A DNA stretch of 64,000 nt from positions 2,385,782-2,449,781 of the forward strand of contig JAJEKV010000094.1 in NCBI GenBank assembly GCA_021234155.1, read 5' to 3'. The notes under the pieces were generated by a model, which was not told the origin of the DNA, did no database searches, and was given only the letters and a program-made list of their open reading frames with translations. Position numbers and translations under genes: made by a program. Each line of letters begins with the position of its first letter. Position 1 is the stretch's first letter. Positions 11,016 to 21,927 of the stretch are shown piece after piece. Source of the stretch: Isoetes taiwanensis (lineage: Eukaryota > Streptophyta > Lycopodiopsida > Isoetales > Isoetaceae).

Positions 11016-12196
11016 ACATTCTGTGGCAAGGTCCTAGATATCATATATGTCGGCAAGTGGTGTTCTCATTGAGCTTTTGTAAAATCACTGAGTACAAAAA
11101 TGATTCCCCTATTTGGGGTAGAAAAGTTTGAAATTATTGATAAACATGCTCTGAAACTAGACAATCATTGAGAGCATGATGGAAATGGAGAAAACAAGAT
11201 AAAATATGATCCATCCACTGCTTAAACAAGGTAAAGGTGAGAAAAAACTGGCGACAGCTTCTCATCGAGATGAAAAACCTCGCCCATGCGGGTTTTCGAG
11301 GAAAACCCTAATGAGAAACGGTCGCCAACGCTCTTGAGGAATGCATTAGCTGAGAAGTGCTATGAAACAAATATGATGGCCAGGCCTCCATGAAAAGGAG
11401 CTCGGTCACGCGTCCTTGGACAACCACGAAATCTGCAAAACATAACCTACAGTAGAAAATCGGAGAAGAAGCAAAACACATTAGAAAGTCAGGAGCTTCA
11501 AGCAAAGGCGCATGCCAAAATGCAATAATATAAAGAATAATAAAGCTCGGAGGCTCTAGAGCCACGCCGAGAAAGAAACAACAACCGACCAATCGGGAAT
11601 CGTCCGTAGAAAACACCATTGCGGGAAAACAACATCCGATTAGTGCTGCCTCAGAGGCGACAACGCCATGCCGAGAAAATATGAATAATAAATATTATCT
11701 CGGAAGCTACAGTGCCACGCCGAGAAAGAATGAAAAATAAGTGTGCTTTGGAGGCTACAGCCCCGCGCCGAGAAAAATTGAAGAATAAACAAATATACAC
11801 TTTAAGAAAATAGAAAAAGGAAAACCATAGAGGAAACTGGAGGTTGGAGGGCAACCTGAGAAAAAATATACAAATAGATAAAGATTAACGATGGTCAACC
11901 GACTGATGGAAAATGGAGCAACTTCACGACAGAAAGTAATAATGAGAAAGGAAAAAATGGACAAAGTAGACAATCCATCAAGGAGGGGAGGGCGAGGGAA
12001 TGTGGTAGGACAGACAGGAAGAAGAAAACTAGCTCAAGAGGACGCCGATGAGGAAGAAGCAGAAGAAACATGTATATAAAGAAAAACTAGGCTCAAAATA
12101 GCAGATGACGTCCCTTGCCAAAGAATGGCGGTTCTATTGCTTCGCAATAGAACCTTGACATTCTGTGGCAAGGTCCTAGATAGCATATATATCGGC
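11016..12196. mobile_element. Candidate non-autonomous element bounded by 39-bp direct repeats
   Basis: A 39-bp sequence beginning ACATTCTGTGGCAAGGTCCT is present at 11016-11054 and, with three mismatches or so, at 12158-12196 in the same orientation. Just inside the right copy is a perfect 11-bp hairpin (12130-12154, stem GGTTCTATTGC, loop TTC). Near the left, 11249-11327 folds as a long interrupted hairpin with arms GGCGAC/GTCGCC and TTCTCAT/ATGAGAA. Direct terminal repeats with hairpins are expected for rolling-circle/HUH elements rather than TIR transposons. No ORF of note is inside. The element nature is inference. Confidence 0.4.
11562..11790. repeat. Degenerate tandem array, GCCGAGAAA units
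   Basis: About four units of 55-70 bp each contain GGAGGCT or GAGGCGA, then CGCCGAGAAA or TGCCGAGAAA. They lie near 11562, 11650, 11710 and 11760. Part of the purine-rich block; no coding potential. Confidence 0.6.
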
Positions 12197-12199
12197 CGA

Positions 12200-14560
12200 T
12201 AGAAGAGGAATGAATCTCAAAATACTCAGCATAGAGGATGGAAGAACAAAGAAGCTAGATCAAAAAATAGAATAAGTGAAAAGGAGATAATGGAACCAAG
12301 ACAAAAAACCAGGTACAAGAAACAAGTCGTGGAAAAGATAAAGCTCCGGTGGCAGGATGGAAGGAACTAAAGGGATACCACAAACCTGATGGAACCTAAG
12401 AAGCACTATAGCAAAAGAGCTGAACTGAGAAAAGTCGGGGTGGCATATCACGAACTACATTCCATGGAGGACATGATAAGAGGGTTAGACATGATATAAA
12501 ACTGAAACAAAACAGAGGCAAAGGCATAAAGGGCACAAATGGATAACTGAGAAAAGAAACTTATTGGAAGCGGCAAATTGCACCATCATGTAAGCAAGAC
12601 AAATAAAACGAGTATAGAGAAACTCCAGCGAGAAATACATGGAACAAATGAGTGGGTAAAAAAAAAGAACAAATGGGGTTGATGAAAGGAGACAAAGGAA
12701 CGATACAAAACCAGGAAGGGGCAGCAACGTAATAGGAGAACTTGAATGGATGCAAGAGCAGCCGAGGTCAAGTGGATGAACAAAAAACCAAGGTGAATAA
12801 GGCAGGGAGTTGAAAAGGCCAAAAGGACACAAAAGAATCGAAGAAAAGATGAAACATATGTAACAGGATTGAAGGTTACAGGAACAACAGGAACCCATAG
12901 AACAGAAGAAGCACATATAGTAGAAGAGTCGGATTGAGGAAAAGCAGTTGTGATACATCAAGGACCAAACTAGAAAACATGACAATGAGAACTAACGAAG
13001 CAGACTAGACAAGAGCAACAGAGCAAAAAGGACCTAACAACAGGACAAACAAGATGGAGCAAATGGCGGAAAGAAGTACTATTAGAAGACAAAAGTTAAA
13101 GAAGTAAGGTACAAAATAAGGTGATCAACGCAACTGGAGTAAATACACATTATGAAGAAAAGAAATAAATGAAAAACAGCAATGATGCGCAAAGTTAAGT
13201 ACCTTGCACCTATAACGGAAAGAAAACCAAACGAGTGAAACAAGGTAAAACAGTAAAGAAGAGGGAACCAAAATGAGCATAAAAGAAACAAACGGAATGG
13301 GTCAAAGAGACAACGGAATAAAGACAACACAGGTGCAAAGAAAGTGCGGCAACAAAAACTAAGGGACAGAATAAGACAAGGGAACAAATAGAAGGAGGTG
13401 GATCTACCAGACCGAGAGCAACTGAGAAAACTAGGTAAATGAAAAAAGAAATATGAAATAAAAAATCCAACGGAGCAGAAGGATGAAGATGAAACAAGAA
13501 ATCAAAGGAGCGAAAAGAGTAATGGGATAAAAAAGATAAACAGGGAGTAATGAAGCCACAAAGATAATAGAGCATTGGAACAAACGAGGTAAAAAGGCGC
13601 AAGCAAGAAGTGCAAGAATACCGGAATAATAAAATGCATAAAGTTATAAATGGAGTAATGAGAGAACAAATGTAATAGAGTAATGGAACAAACGAGACAA
13701 AGAGGGCAGCAAAGAGTGCCAGAGTATCGGAATGATGAAATGCATAAAGTGAACAAATGGAACAATGCAGTGAAAGATGGGAAAGGAACTGTTGAGATAA
13801 TGGAACAAACGAGGCAAAGAGGGCAAGTAAAGAGTGCCAGAGTACCGAGACGATAGAATGATGCAGCAAAAGATGGGAAAGAGACTGTTGAGACAAACAA
13901 ATCCATGCATGTGATAAAACAACAACAACAACAACAACAAGCAGAAAAAGAATAAAGAATAAAGAATAAAGAATAAAGAATAAAGAATAAAGAAGCAGCG
14001 AAGGAAGAGAATTGATGGATTAAAGAATACTACGTCAACAAAGGTTATGATAAGACTGAAGTGACGCAGCTAAAAAAGAGAAAAGGGGCAATAAGCCCAA
14101 AGAACCATGGGGAAAGCCAGACAACAAGAGCAATTTTAGGCGAACAGAACGAAAGGTGTCATGAAAGAGAGAGCCAGCGGTACACAGGGCAATAAAAAAT
14201 AAGGAATATACGAGTAAGGGAGCAAGCGTAATATAGGATAATCAAGAAACAAGGAGCAACTAAGCAATACATATTGATGGCAATACTAAGAAACGATACA
14301 ACGCAAGACAAAGAGAAATAAAATGGACACCATGATCAAAGATAATAAATGGGTTAAGCGAGCAATGGTACGAGTAGCGTGGACGACCACCAAGTAAATA
14401 GGAACGAGGAAAAAAGAAGTAATAATCGAAATAAAGAAAAGAAAAGGCAAAGGAAAATCGTACAAATCAAAGAAAACCCACATGAAATTATAAGCATGAG
14501 AGAATGAAGAGAATGCACCATCCGTCATGAAACTAGAAAAGCCCAACAAACCCAGAAAAG
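12200..14560. repeat. Strand-asymmetric purine-rich block with tandem repeats
   Basis: For more than 2 kb the plus strand is dominated by A and G. The long minus-strand ORFs here (strings of Leu, Ser, Phe, Cys) are by-products of the pyrimidine-rich complement. Inside lie three diverged units of about 110 bp near 13565, 13676 and 13797, each with GGAACAAACGAG and AGTGC.AGA.TA. An (ACA)n run is at about 13919-13938 and an (AATAAAG)n run at about 13949-13993. No gene family was recognised on either strand. Confidence 0.7.
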
Positions 14561-14655
14561 TGTTTTTACAGAGTTTTATAGCGCTAACCCAAAAAAGTGT
14601 AGCTGAATGTTGATACGTGGGTGTGATCAGTCAATAAAGCTTATCATTCTCATTC

Positions 14656-14825
14656 TAGATGTTATACCACCTCATTGATGCATTGAATGATAAGCTAGAG
14701 TGGAGCATAGCTATCAAATTCTGCCATTTATAATGCTTTCAACAATCACAACCTTCAACAACCAACTTCCAGATGTTATATACCGCCTCAATTGATGCAT
14801 TGAATGATAAACTAGAGTGGAGAAC
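14656..14825. repeat. Direct duplication, about 50-bp unit
   Basis: Two copies of AGATGTTATA..ACC(A/G)CCTCA followed by TTGATGCATTGAATGATAA lie about 108 bp apart. Non-coding. Confidence 0.75.
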
Positions 14826-15169
14826 AGCTGCTACATTCTGCCATTTATTATGTTTTCAACAAGGTAATGCCTCAAGATACATATTAACAAAGGTCATTCT
14901 ATTCAGTCACAACTAAAACAATGTAGCATTAGTGTTTACGCATTCACGGGGATCACACGTATTATGTTGTGCAATTGTGGAATGGGCAAGGTATTACATA
15001 TGGTTTTGCATGGTTAAAGAGGGTATTAGTATGCCTAAATCGTATTTTGCTGATGTCAGTAAATGGGTTTTGAGTTTTCTAATGTGTTTTACTTTGTTTC
15101 TTTTTTGTAGTTCTTTCTTTTTTAAGGTAGTATTTGTGGCAATTTCATATGGCAGGGCAGGGCAGCGTG

Positions 15170-16024
15170 GTGGCTATGGCGGCGTCCTTCTTGGCCGACT
15201 GCCTGGCCACCCGGGGGATCCACCTTCTTTATAAGGGATATGCCACCTGCGTGCATAGGGTAGCCGAAAAACCCCTAGTATACATGTTTCTGATAGGCAA
15301 ATTTGACCCCTTTCCGTATGGTTTTACAACTAGAAGAACATCCCAAAACCCCTATGCCCCCTAGTATACATACGGAAAAGGGTAAAAAATCGCCCCCTCC
15401 CATTGATGCACGTGGTTTTGACAGGTTCCACAAGGTGACGCCCTCTTGCCTGGCCATGGCCGAGCTTCCGGCAAAGCTGCTGGGCGATTGGCATCTTGTG
15501 TGAAACTGTAGAAGAACTGCATGTACCTTTTTTTTATGGAAGTTTAGTAATCACTTGTAATTGCATGGCATGTAAGGATAAGAGTAAGAGCATAAATGGC
15601 AGCGTTCTTCTTGGCCGGCTGCCTGGCCATTTTTGCCATGATAAGTCTGTATTACTGGGTTTCTATTGTTGTTGTAAGAAAGGAGGAGTTCTTTCAGTGG
15701 GAATTCTTTGCGAAGTGCTTTTGCACTGTATTACTGGGTTTACGTTGTTGTTGAAAGAAAGAGAGAGTTCTTTTGGTCGAAAATCCTTGAGAATGTGATT
15801 CTGCTGCATTAACAAGTAAAGAATGAGAATGACAGGTTGTCCCTAAGCCGTTGTTGACAGAGTTCTTTCGATTAGAATTCTTTCGCGGTGCTTTTGCCTC
15901 AGATTCTTGGTTTACGTTGTTGTTGAAAGAAAGAGAGAGTTCTTTTGGTCGAAAATCCTTGAGAATGTGATTCTGCTGCATCAACAAGTAAAGAATGAGA
16001 ATGACAGGTTGTCCCTAAGCCGTT
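15170..16024. repeat. Two nested families of direct repeats
   Basis: A GC-rich unit with TTCTTGGCCG.CTGCCTGGCCA occurs at about 15187 and 15607. A second unit of about 120 bp occurs at 15730-15852 and 15908-16024. It begins GGGTTTACGTTGTTGTTGAAAG-like and runs through GAGAATGTGATTCTGCTGCAT to GTCCCTAAGCCGTTG. A shorter, more diverged copy precedes it near 15655. No gene was recognised. Confidence 0.75.
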
Positions 16025-16235
16025 GAAGATCCCATGTTCTAAATTTTCCCTTTAAGAATTGCATGTAATGTCCTTTGGTTTTTTGTAGTTGCAGCGTGTT
16101 GTGTGGTGGAGAAGAAAATGAAGAAAATTGAGAACATAGGGTAGCCGTATGGTCATCGGCATGCTTGAGCACATGCATCGGATTGGCCCCCTGGTGTAAT
16201 GGATGTACGGATGTTTTCCCTGGTCTAGTGTTTGT

Positions 16236-16290
16236 GGGCAGCACATCACATATAATGTGCTGCTATTGTTTGTGGGCAGCACATCACATT
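16236..16290. repeat. Hairpin plus short direct repeat
   Basis: GTGGGCAGCACATCACAT occurs twice, about 35 bp apart. The first copy also pairs with AATGTGCTGC just downstream, giving a 9-bp stem (GCAGCACAT/ATGTGCTGC). This lies about 350 bp left of the Replitron-like unit. Confidence 0.6.
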
Positions 16291-16496
16291 ATAGTATGTT
16301 CAGCGCCCTGAGCTGCGCCCTGAGCTATGGTAGTGTTGTTTGAGCGTTTGTTGAGGTACACAGTTCATGAAGCATAGCGCATGTGATGTGCTTGTGTTGT
16401 ACTGAGATTCAGCTCGATTATGAGCAGACCTCATATTAATGAATAGCCATTTCATATGCTGCGTCTTTCCTTTTTGTAACTGAATATAATCTGTTT

Positions 16497-16612
16497 AAAT
16501 CTGAATGATGTAATTGAGAAGTCAATCTCTTAGAAATCATTGACTTAAGGACAAATCTGAATGATGTAATTGAGAAGTCAATCTCTTAGAAATCATTGAC
16601 TTAAGGACATTG
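16497..16612. repeat. 56-bp tandem duplication beside the HUH element
   Basis: Two identical units (CTGAATGATGTAATTGAGAA through TCATTGACTTAAGGACA) have a 56-bp period. They end only about 16 bp before the left terminal repeat of the PIF1/Rep unit, so they may mark its insertion junction. Confidence 0.85.
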
Positions 16613-16627
16613 TCTTGAAATCATAGG

Positions 16628-16727
16628 GTGACGTGGAAAAGGGGGTTTGACCCCATCTTATTTTCCAGCGACGGACCAGGATGATGGAGAGGGAATATGT
16701 TGAAGAATATTCCCTATATCTATGGCC
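16628..16727 (+). repeat. Left terminal direct repeat with two hairpins
   Basis: Hairpin 1 is at 16634-16667: TGGAAAA pairs with TTTTCCA around GGGG...CCCC. Its core TTTGACCCCATCTT is at 16646-16659. Hairpin 2 is at 16690-16715: AGGGAATAT pairs with ATATTCCCT around an 8-nt loop. The whole block aligns with 22846-22947 in direct orientation. Confidence 0.65.
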
Positions 16728-17820
16728 AGAAATAAGCGATTATGTTGTAACCACGTTGCATAAAGACATTATATCCTTATTAAAAACAACTAAAAGTGAT
16801 AAAATAGTAGCAGTTTAAGGACACCCTTACTCATGTCCTGCGATAATGGGCACATGTACGGTTCAGTAATAAGTTAAAAGAAACTATCATCTATGCTTAG
16901 GTAAATAGTATCACATTGTTTAATTGCCATCACCAAATAAGGAACCAACATAGTTCCCTTGAGGATCATAGTGACATCATGTTGGCTACAACAGCCTAAT
17001 TGTGCACAATCAAATTTCTAGATAGATCTCCCAGTAAATTTCCAAGGGACTTTAGTACGTCTTTATGCACCTATTGGTTTCATAAGAAAAATGTCATTTT
17101 CCATCAAGCCACGTTTGCATCCCAGGTTCTACCCTGGCTTCGCCAAAACAATCCATCAGAATAGCCCATGTGATAGTTTCCAATTGGAGCTGGTGGTTGC
17201 CCACCATTTTGTTAGGCTGCAGTCAGGAACCGCCTGCATTTTATTTCTCTGCATTGTGCAACCTTCAACATGCCCAAACTGATCTTCCTTTTCTGTCCCA
17301 ACACAAGGAACAGTGCTACCACTGCAAAGAATATATCCTTCCTGCAGATTTTCTGGTTTCATTAATATGGTTTTGAAAATATGAAAATCTTAAGCAAAAA
17401 GGAAATATTTCCATAGTTTGTACCTATTGTTTCCTTGTGATACTATTTAGCTAATTAGTCTCACCAGTGAAGAATTATAGTAGTAGCGTTTAAATAATCA
17501 TTGATACTCATCTTGCATTTCTGAAATCCTCTAACTGAACTGGTTCTTTAAAGCCGCGTTATAGGTCACAGCCACCACTTTGAGTTCCAGATAAAAGCCA
17601 CTACGATACAATATACATGCTTTATGCCTCTTTAAGAGAATTGCCTTTCCTGTCCTTGAATGATGTAGAACAAGAAAAATGCATCATAGCGCATCCTTTG
17701 TTTGCCAATCTGCAATTTGTAGGTAGTCAGACTGACTCGATCAATTGTGATATCCAGGGAACACTAGTAATGGTAGACAGAGAACTGAGTAAATTAAAAT
17801 AATGTTGAGTGGATAGTCAG

Positions 17821-19686
17821 TCAGCCTTCAACACAGACCATATGGCTGCAATCTTGATTACAAGAGAGCTCTTCGTAAAATGACAAGACCTTTGGATGGG
17901 CTCTGACTTTTGCTGGGTTAAAACCTAAGAGCCTCAGTCCTTCAAGTGTCCGCACTCTAGATAGAGCAACATAAACCATCCCATATTCGAACGCTCTAGA
18001 AAGATCAGTTTCTACCTTATCCAATGTCATACCTTGGCATTTGTGGACTGTTAAAGCCCACGCGAGGATAAGTGGTACCTGTGTCCTTTTTGCAATTTGT
18101 GTCTCACCTTCCATGACAGTCCAGCTCTGAGCGAATACAACTCTCTCTGCACCATCACATGCAAAACGTACAATAGGCCAAACTCTCCCATAACTAGAAG
18201 GTGAATGTTCAGGTGGAACAGGCCCCTGATCTGAAAAAAAACCCACAACTACTCCCCTTGCCCCGTTGACTAATCCAATAGCTGTGTTCAAGTTTTTTAT
18301 TAACATCACCTGCGCCCCTATACAAAGAGAAAGTACCTTCTCTGCTAAAACGTTCCTGAGCAATGTTAGTGCAAAGGCATTCCGCCCTTCATCATGTGCC
18401 ACAAAGACAACAACCTCCTTTTGAAGTGCCTTGAGGTTTTGCACATTTTCATGCAGAACCTCCACCTTCCTAGGATAGAGCCTAGTAGGAGAAACACCCA
18501 AATCAACCGAAAGATCAGTGCAACCCCTTAGCCTCTTCAGTGTTTCAGTTGAACAAATACCTCGTCTGATTTCATGCAGCATAGCAACAAACTCTTTATC
18601 AGCCTGCCTAAATACATGCGTTAACTCAACTTGAAGATCAAAACAATCCTTCCAACACTCTGCCTCAAAAGCAAACGACTTCGATATCAACTCATGTTTA
18701 ACGGGTGGAAGTTGAAGGAAGTCCCCACTGATAATAAGCTGCAAACCACCAAATGGCTCATTGACCATTCGTATTTCTCTTCCCACGTAGTCTAGCTTAT
18801 CAAACAGATCTCCATCAATCATGCTTATCTCATCAATAATCAAAACTTTTGCCATTAACCAGCGCCAAGCCTTATCTGATGACCCTCTAACCTTTTTAAG
18901 AAGGGCTTCTTTGCCTCCAGTACCTGAACCAACACCTGCAAAGTAATGCAATGTCGTTCCCCCCAAAGCACAGGCAGCAAGTCCTGTAGAAGCAGTGACA
19001 TAGACAGCCCAGGGATCATTCATAGCCTTTAAAATCCTAATAGCACATCTAAGCACATAACTTTTGCCAGTCCCTGCAGAACCTGTCAGGAAAACAGATT
19101 TCTTGTCAGCAACGGCTTGAAGGACCATTGCTTGCTGCTTTGACAAAGTAGCGCTTACTTCCTCCATGACTTCAGATACACTTTCTACTCCTTTCACTTC
19201 TGCAATCACTCTTGCGGCAGTTCCATCAGCAGAGTGAGCATGTGGATGACCTACAGATGAACATGTAGAACAACCTGCATCATGAGATACTTGTGCTCCT
19301 GTATGCTCTTCATATCCTACAACCTTGACCTCTCGATGTTGGGCATCCTCTATGGACGAACATGGAGGACAAGACTGCAAGTGGGAATGGTGTTCATCCC
19401 TTATAACTTTGTCTGAATGTTCCGTGCATGTAGAACAACCATGAGCATGGCCCTCTTGTATCGTATGGTGGTGATCTTCAATTCTCAAAACTGCCGTATC
19501 AACTTCTATCTCCCCCACTATCGAGGTCCTTTCATCATACGGTTGATGACTTAATGTGTTCGCAGGTTCAAGTGTTGTGCACATGCCACCAGTGATATGT
19601 AAATGCTGTAATGCAGCAGTAGAGAGGTTGCATAATTGAGCATAATGTGGGTGTCTATGATAGACATGGCGATGATGCACAACCAT
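17821..19686 (-). CDS. PIF1: PIF1-family DNA helicase, single exon
   Basis: A 621-residue 5'-to-3' superfamily 1B helicase. Walker A GSAGTGKS is near residue 203, Walker B IIDEIS near 285, and GDFLQLPPV near 322. The C-terminal motifs are LAWALTVHKCQGMTLD and YVALSRVRTLEGLRLLGF. Such enzymes unwind DNA, G-quadruplexes and replication intermediates. The protein is uninterrupted, unlike nearly all neighbours, so it may be recent or functional. The motifs look like cellular PIF1 rather than the Helitron RepHel, and no HUH domain is fused. The first 190 residues are odd: His-rich, with three CxxC boxes (GCSTC, SCPPC, GCSTC at about 83, 105, 138), suggesting metal binding. The first ATG in frame is at 19686. 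It diverges from the Rep ORF. It could alternatively be a host PIF1 retrocopy. Confidence 0.88.
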   Translation of the reverse strand: MVVHHRHVYHRHPHYAQLCNLSTAALQHLHITGGMCTTLEPANTLSHQPYDERTSIVGEIEVDTAVLRIEDHHHTIQEGHAHGCSTCTEHSDKVIRDEHHSHLQSCPPCSSIEDAQHREVKVVGYEEHTGAQVSHDAGCSTCSSVGHPHAHSADGTAARVIAEVKGVESVSEVMEEVSATLSKQQAMVLQAVADKKSVFLTGSAGTGKSYVLRCAIRILKAMNDPWAVYVTASTGLAACALGGTTLHYFAGVGSGTGGKEALLKKVRGSSDKAWRWLMAKVLIIDEISMIDGDLFDKLDYVGREIRMVNEPFGGLQLIISGDFLQLPPVKHELISKSFAFEAECWKDCFDLQVELTHVFRQADKEFVAMLHEIRRGICSTETLKRLRGCTDLSVDLGVSPTRLYPRKVEVLHENVQNLKALQKEVVVFVAHDEGRNAFALTLLRNVLAEKVLSLCIGAQVMLIKNLNTAIGLVNGARGVVVGFFSDQGPVPPEHSPSSYGRVWPIVRFACDGAERVVFAQSWTVMEGETQIAKRTQVPLILAWALTVHKCQGMTLDKVETDLSRAFEYGMVYVALSRVRTLEGLRLLGFNPAKVRAHPKVLSFYEELSCNQDCSHMVCVEG

Positions 19687-20820
19687 GTCCAATCTATGGC
19701 CACAATAGCTGTTAGATATTGTGGCAAACCTTTGTGAAAGATGCTTTTGCTGGAAAGTTCAAATATAAACATGTCACTAAACCAGAACAAATATTCACGA
19801 TAAGCCTGCCAACTTATGACAAAGGAATTGAGATTCACATTCTTTTACGTAAATTATGATTTGGAGAAACGAAATTGACCATTCTGACCTGAAATAATCC
19901 ATATCCTTTAAAGTTCAGTCTGGTACCAAAACAAGGCGAATGTGAAAATGGAAGCCCTGCAGTGGCATCAAGATGGAAAGAAGCATCAAATCAAAGAAGC
20001 CCGTAATAACAAAAGCATTAGAATGGAAAAGCAGATTTACCGAGGGCAAAGTTCTTGAGATTTTGAAAGTGCTCCCTGCCTGTGGGCTTATAGGGGAGAT
20101 AAAGACGCATTTGAAAGGATATATAAAAATGTACGCACACTATTCAATCAGGGCTTCATGTGCAAATGAAGGCGTAACGAAGAGAGAGAACATTAGGGTG
20201 CGAAAAGAGAAAAATTTGGAATGGAAAATCTCTGAACATTTCTGAGGCGAATGAGCATAGCTCTTTTTATTTACTTGCTCATACCTGACGGAAGAGCTCT
20301 TTCAGACAGTGGACAGTGTGGCTAACTCCAAAGACTTAACCTATTTTGCCGTGCTCAGCGTCTCAAATGTTTTTCCTTTTCGTTTCCTAGACTAAAGAAC
20401 ATCTATATTTTTGAAGGATATAAATGCTTTTACTTCAATAGTACACAGGTAACTAAATGTCTTGATTATGTGCCCGAAATGAGGAATGATATGTTTATAA
20501 CTTAAGATTTTGCATGGTTGGTATGCGTATTCGTATGGAAATACGGTAGAAAATTATCTTTGGCGATGTGGATTCGAAACGGGGGTAATCCGGGGGCTCG
20601 AATCTACCGGGGAAGTTGGTCGAACCGGCCGTGGTTCACGTGGCTCCGAGATGGGCATGGCGGAGATGGCAAAGGCGGCGCTGGGTCTTCCATCCTTTCT
20701 GATTCGGCCACACAATAAGTAGGGATCGCCTCGGGTCTTCGGAAGGACATCTCTAGGTTTCTGTCAGCCGACTTCTGGTACAGGTAAGCCGTGTTTGGTG
20801 CTTGTTTTTCTTTTTTTGTG

Positions 20821-21690
20821 ATGTCTTTGAAGAGAGCAGCGAGGAATGGGAAGGGTGTTGCCTGGTCTGTGCCTCCTTCTTTGAGCTTGTTGAAAATTGG
20901 GTCCTCTTCTGGAGAGCCTCATATTGGGCATTCTGTTGATGCTTCTCTTGGTCACGATTGGAGTGCCATAGATGTGAGCATGACCCTGGGTCTTTCTGGG
21001 CAAGATGTGCCCACAAGTTTTTATGATGCCCTTGTTGGTTTTGGCAATCGAAGGTGTTTGGCTGGAGCCGTGGCCATGGAGCGTGGTGCAAGTGTGGATC
21101 ATTTGCACTGCCAGGTTGTTTTCAGAGCCCGGTACAAGAGCCCTAGGGCCATGAATGATGCTATAAAGAAGGATTTCAATTGAGTCACAAAGCCACTAGG
21201 TGTGATTCTGGTATGCAAGGCCCTCAAGAACAGTCGCCTTCATTGCTTTGAAGGCATGATTGGGTATTGCATGAAGGATATTGGCGAAGTCCACTATGTC
21301 TGTCACCTCCATAATGTCAGTGAAGCTGCTATTGAGAAGGGGAAAGACCTGTATTTGAGATGGTGGGCTGGTGATACGAAGAACCTTGTTGTTCTTGACA
21401 ATAAGAATCTTTTGAACAGAGCTGCATATTTTGTCAATTATTATGGCAATCGTAGGTTGATTGCTAGTCTGTTGTATACCTTGGCTAGAATGATTCGATC
21501 TGGGAAGTTTACTTTGTCTAGCTCTTGGATCATACCTTCACACACAGCTTATATCAATGAGCATCGTGTTCGAGCAGCCTGGAGAGTGTTGCTAAATCCT
21601 AGCCACTGCATGCCGTCCGACATGAGGACGATCTTATTTGGTTTGCCAGCATGCTTTGTGCCTATGGAAAGGAATGGGCCCGGGGCATAG
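20821..21690 (+). pseudogene. HUH/Y1 Rep (Replitron-type transposase), interrupted by one TGA
   Basis: From the ATG at 20821 one frame runs to 21690 with a single in-frame TGA at 21181-21183. Before the stop: MTLGLSG, then AVAMERGASVDHLHCQVVFR. His-Leu-His (21100-21108, residues 94-96) is an HUH metal-binding motif. After the stop: GMIGYCMKDIGEV, where Tyr 149 (21265-21267) with Lys 152 forms a YxxK nicking motif. This is the single-tyrosine Rep plan of CRESS-DNA Reps and Replitrons. It is followed by about 130 residues with no helicase (RWWAGDTKNLVVLDNKNLLN, MIRSGKFTLSSSWIIP). Reps nick and rejoin single-stranded DNA. Coding sense may continue after 21690 in another frame (DVIPADEEDNNFEDIHDASY), also after a stop. 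The copy is probably inactive unless the TGA is spliced or read through. Confidence 0.7.
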
Positions 21691-21927
21691 GCGTTACTAG
21701 GATGATGTTATTCCTGCTGATGAGGAGGACAATAATTTTGAAGACATACATGATGCTTCTTACAGTGTAGATAGCCCTGATGTCGCGATACTTGAGCCTG
21801 GTGTGGATTATATCCCTGTCCACAAGGGTGATCGCACGATGGCTGTTGGTTGATAGACTTGCTTGGATTTCGAACAGTTCACTTTTATTGTTTTCATGTA
21901 TTTGTTTGTTGTACAGTTGCAGGAGTA

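Noticed and set aside
12130-12154. Helitron 3' end
   Set aside because: The perfect hairpin fits, but no CTRR with an adjacent AT insertion site follows at the usual 10-12 bp. The neighbouring direct repeat is better explained by another HUH-type layout.
12485-13940. Long minus-strand ORFs rich in Leu/Ser/Phe/Cys, looking like membrane proteins
   Set aside because: They follow from the pyrimidine-rich complement of a purine-rich repeat block. Several frames are open at once and no conserved motif is present.
17821-19686. Helitron RepHel protein
   Set aside because: The helicase is complete without a fused HUH domain and its C-terminal motifs are those of cellular-type PIF1. The nearby Rep has one tyrosine motif, not the Helitron pair.
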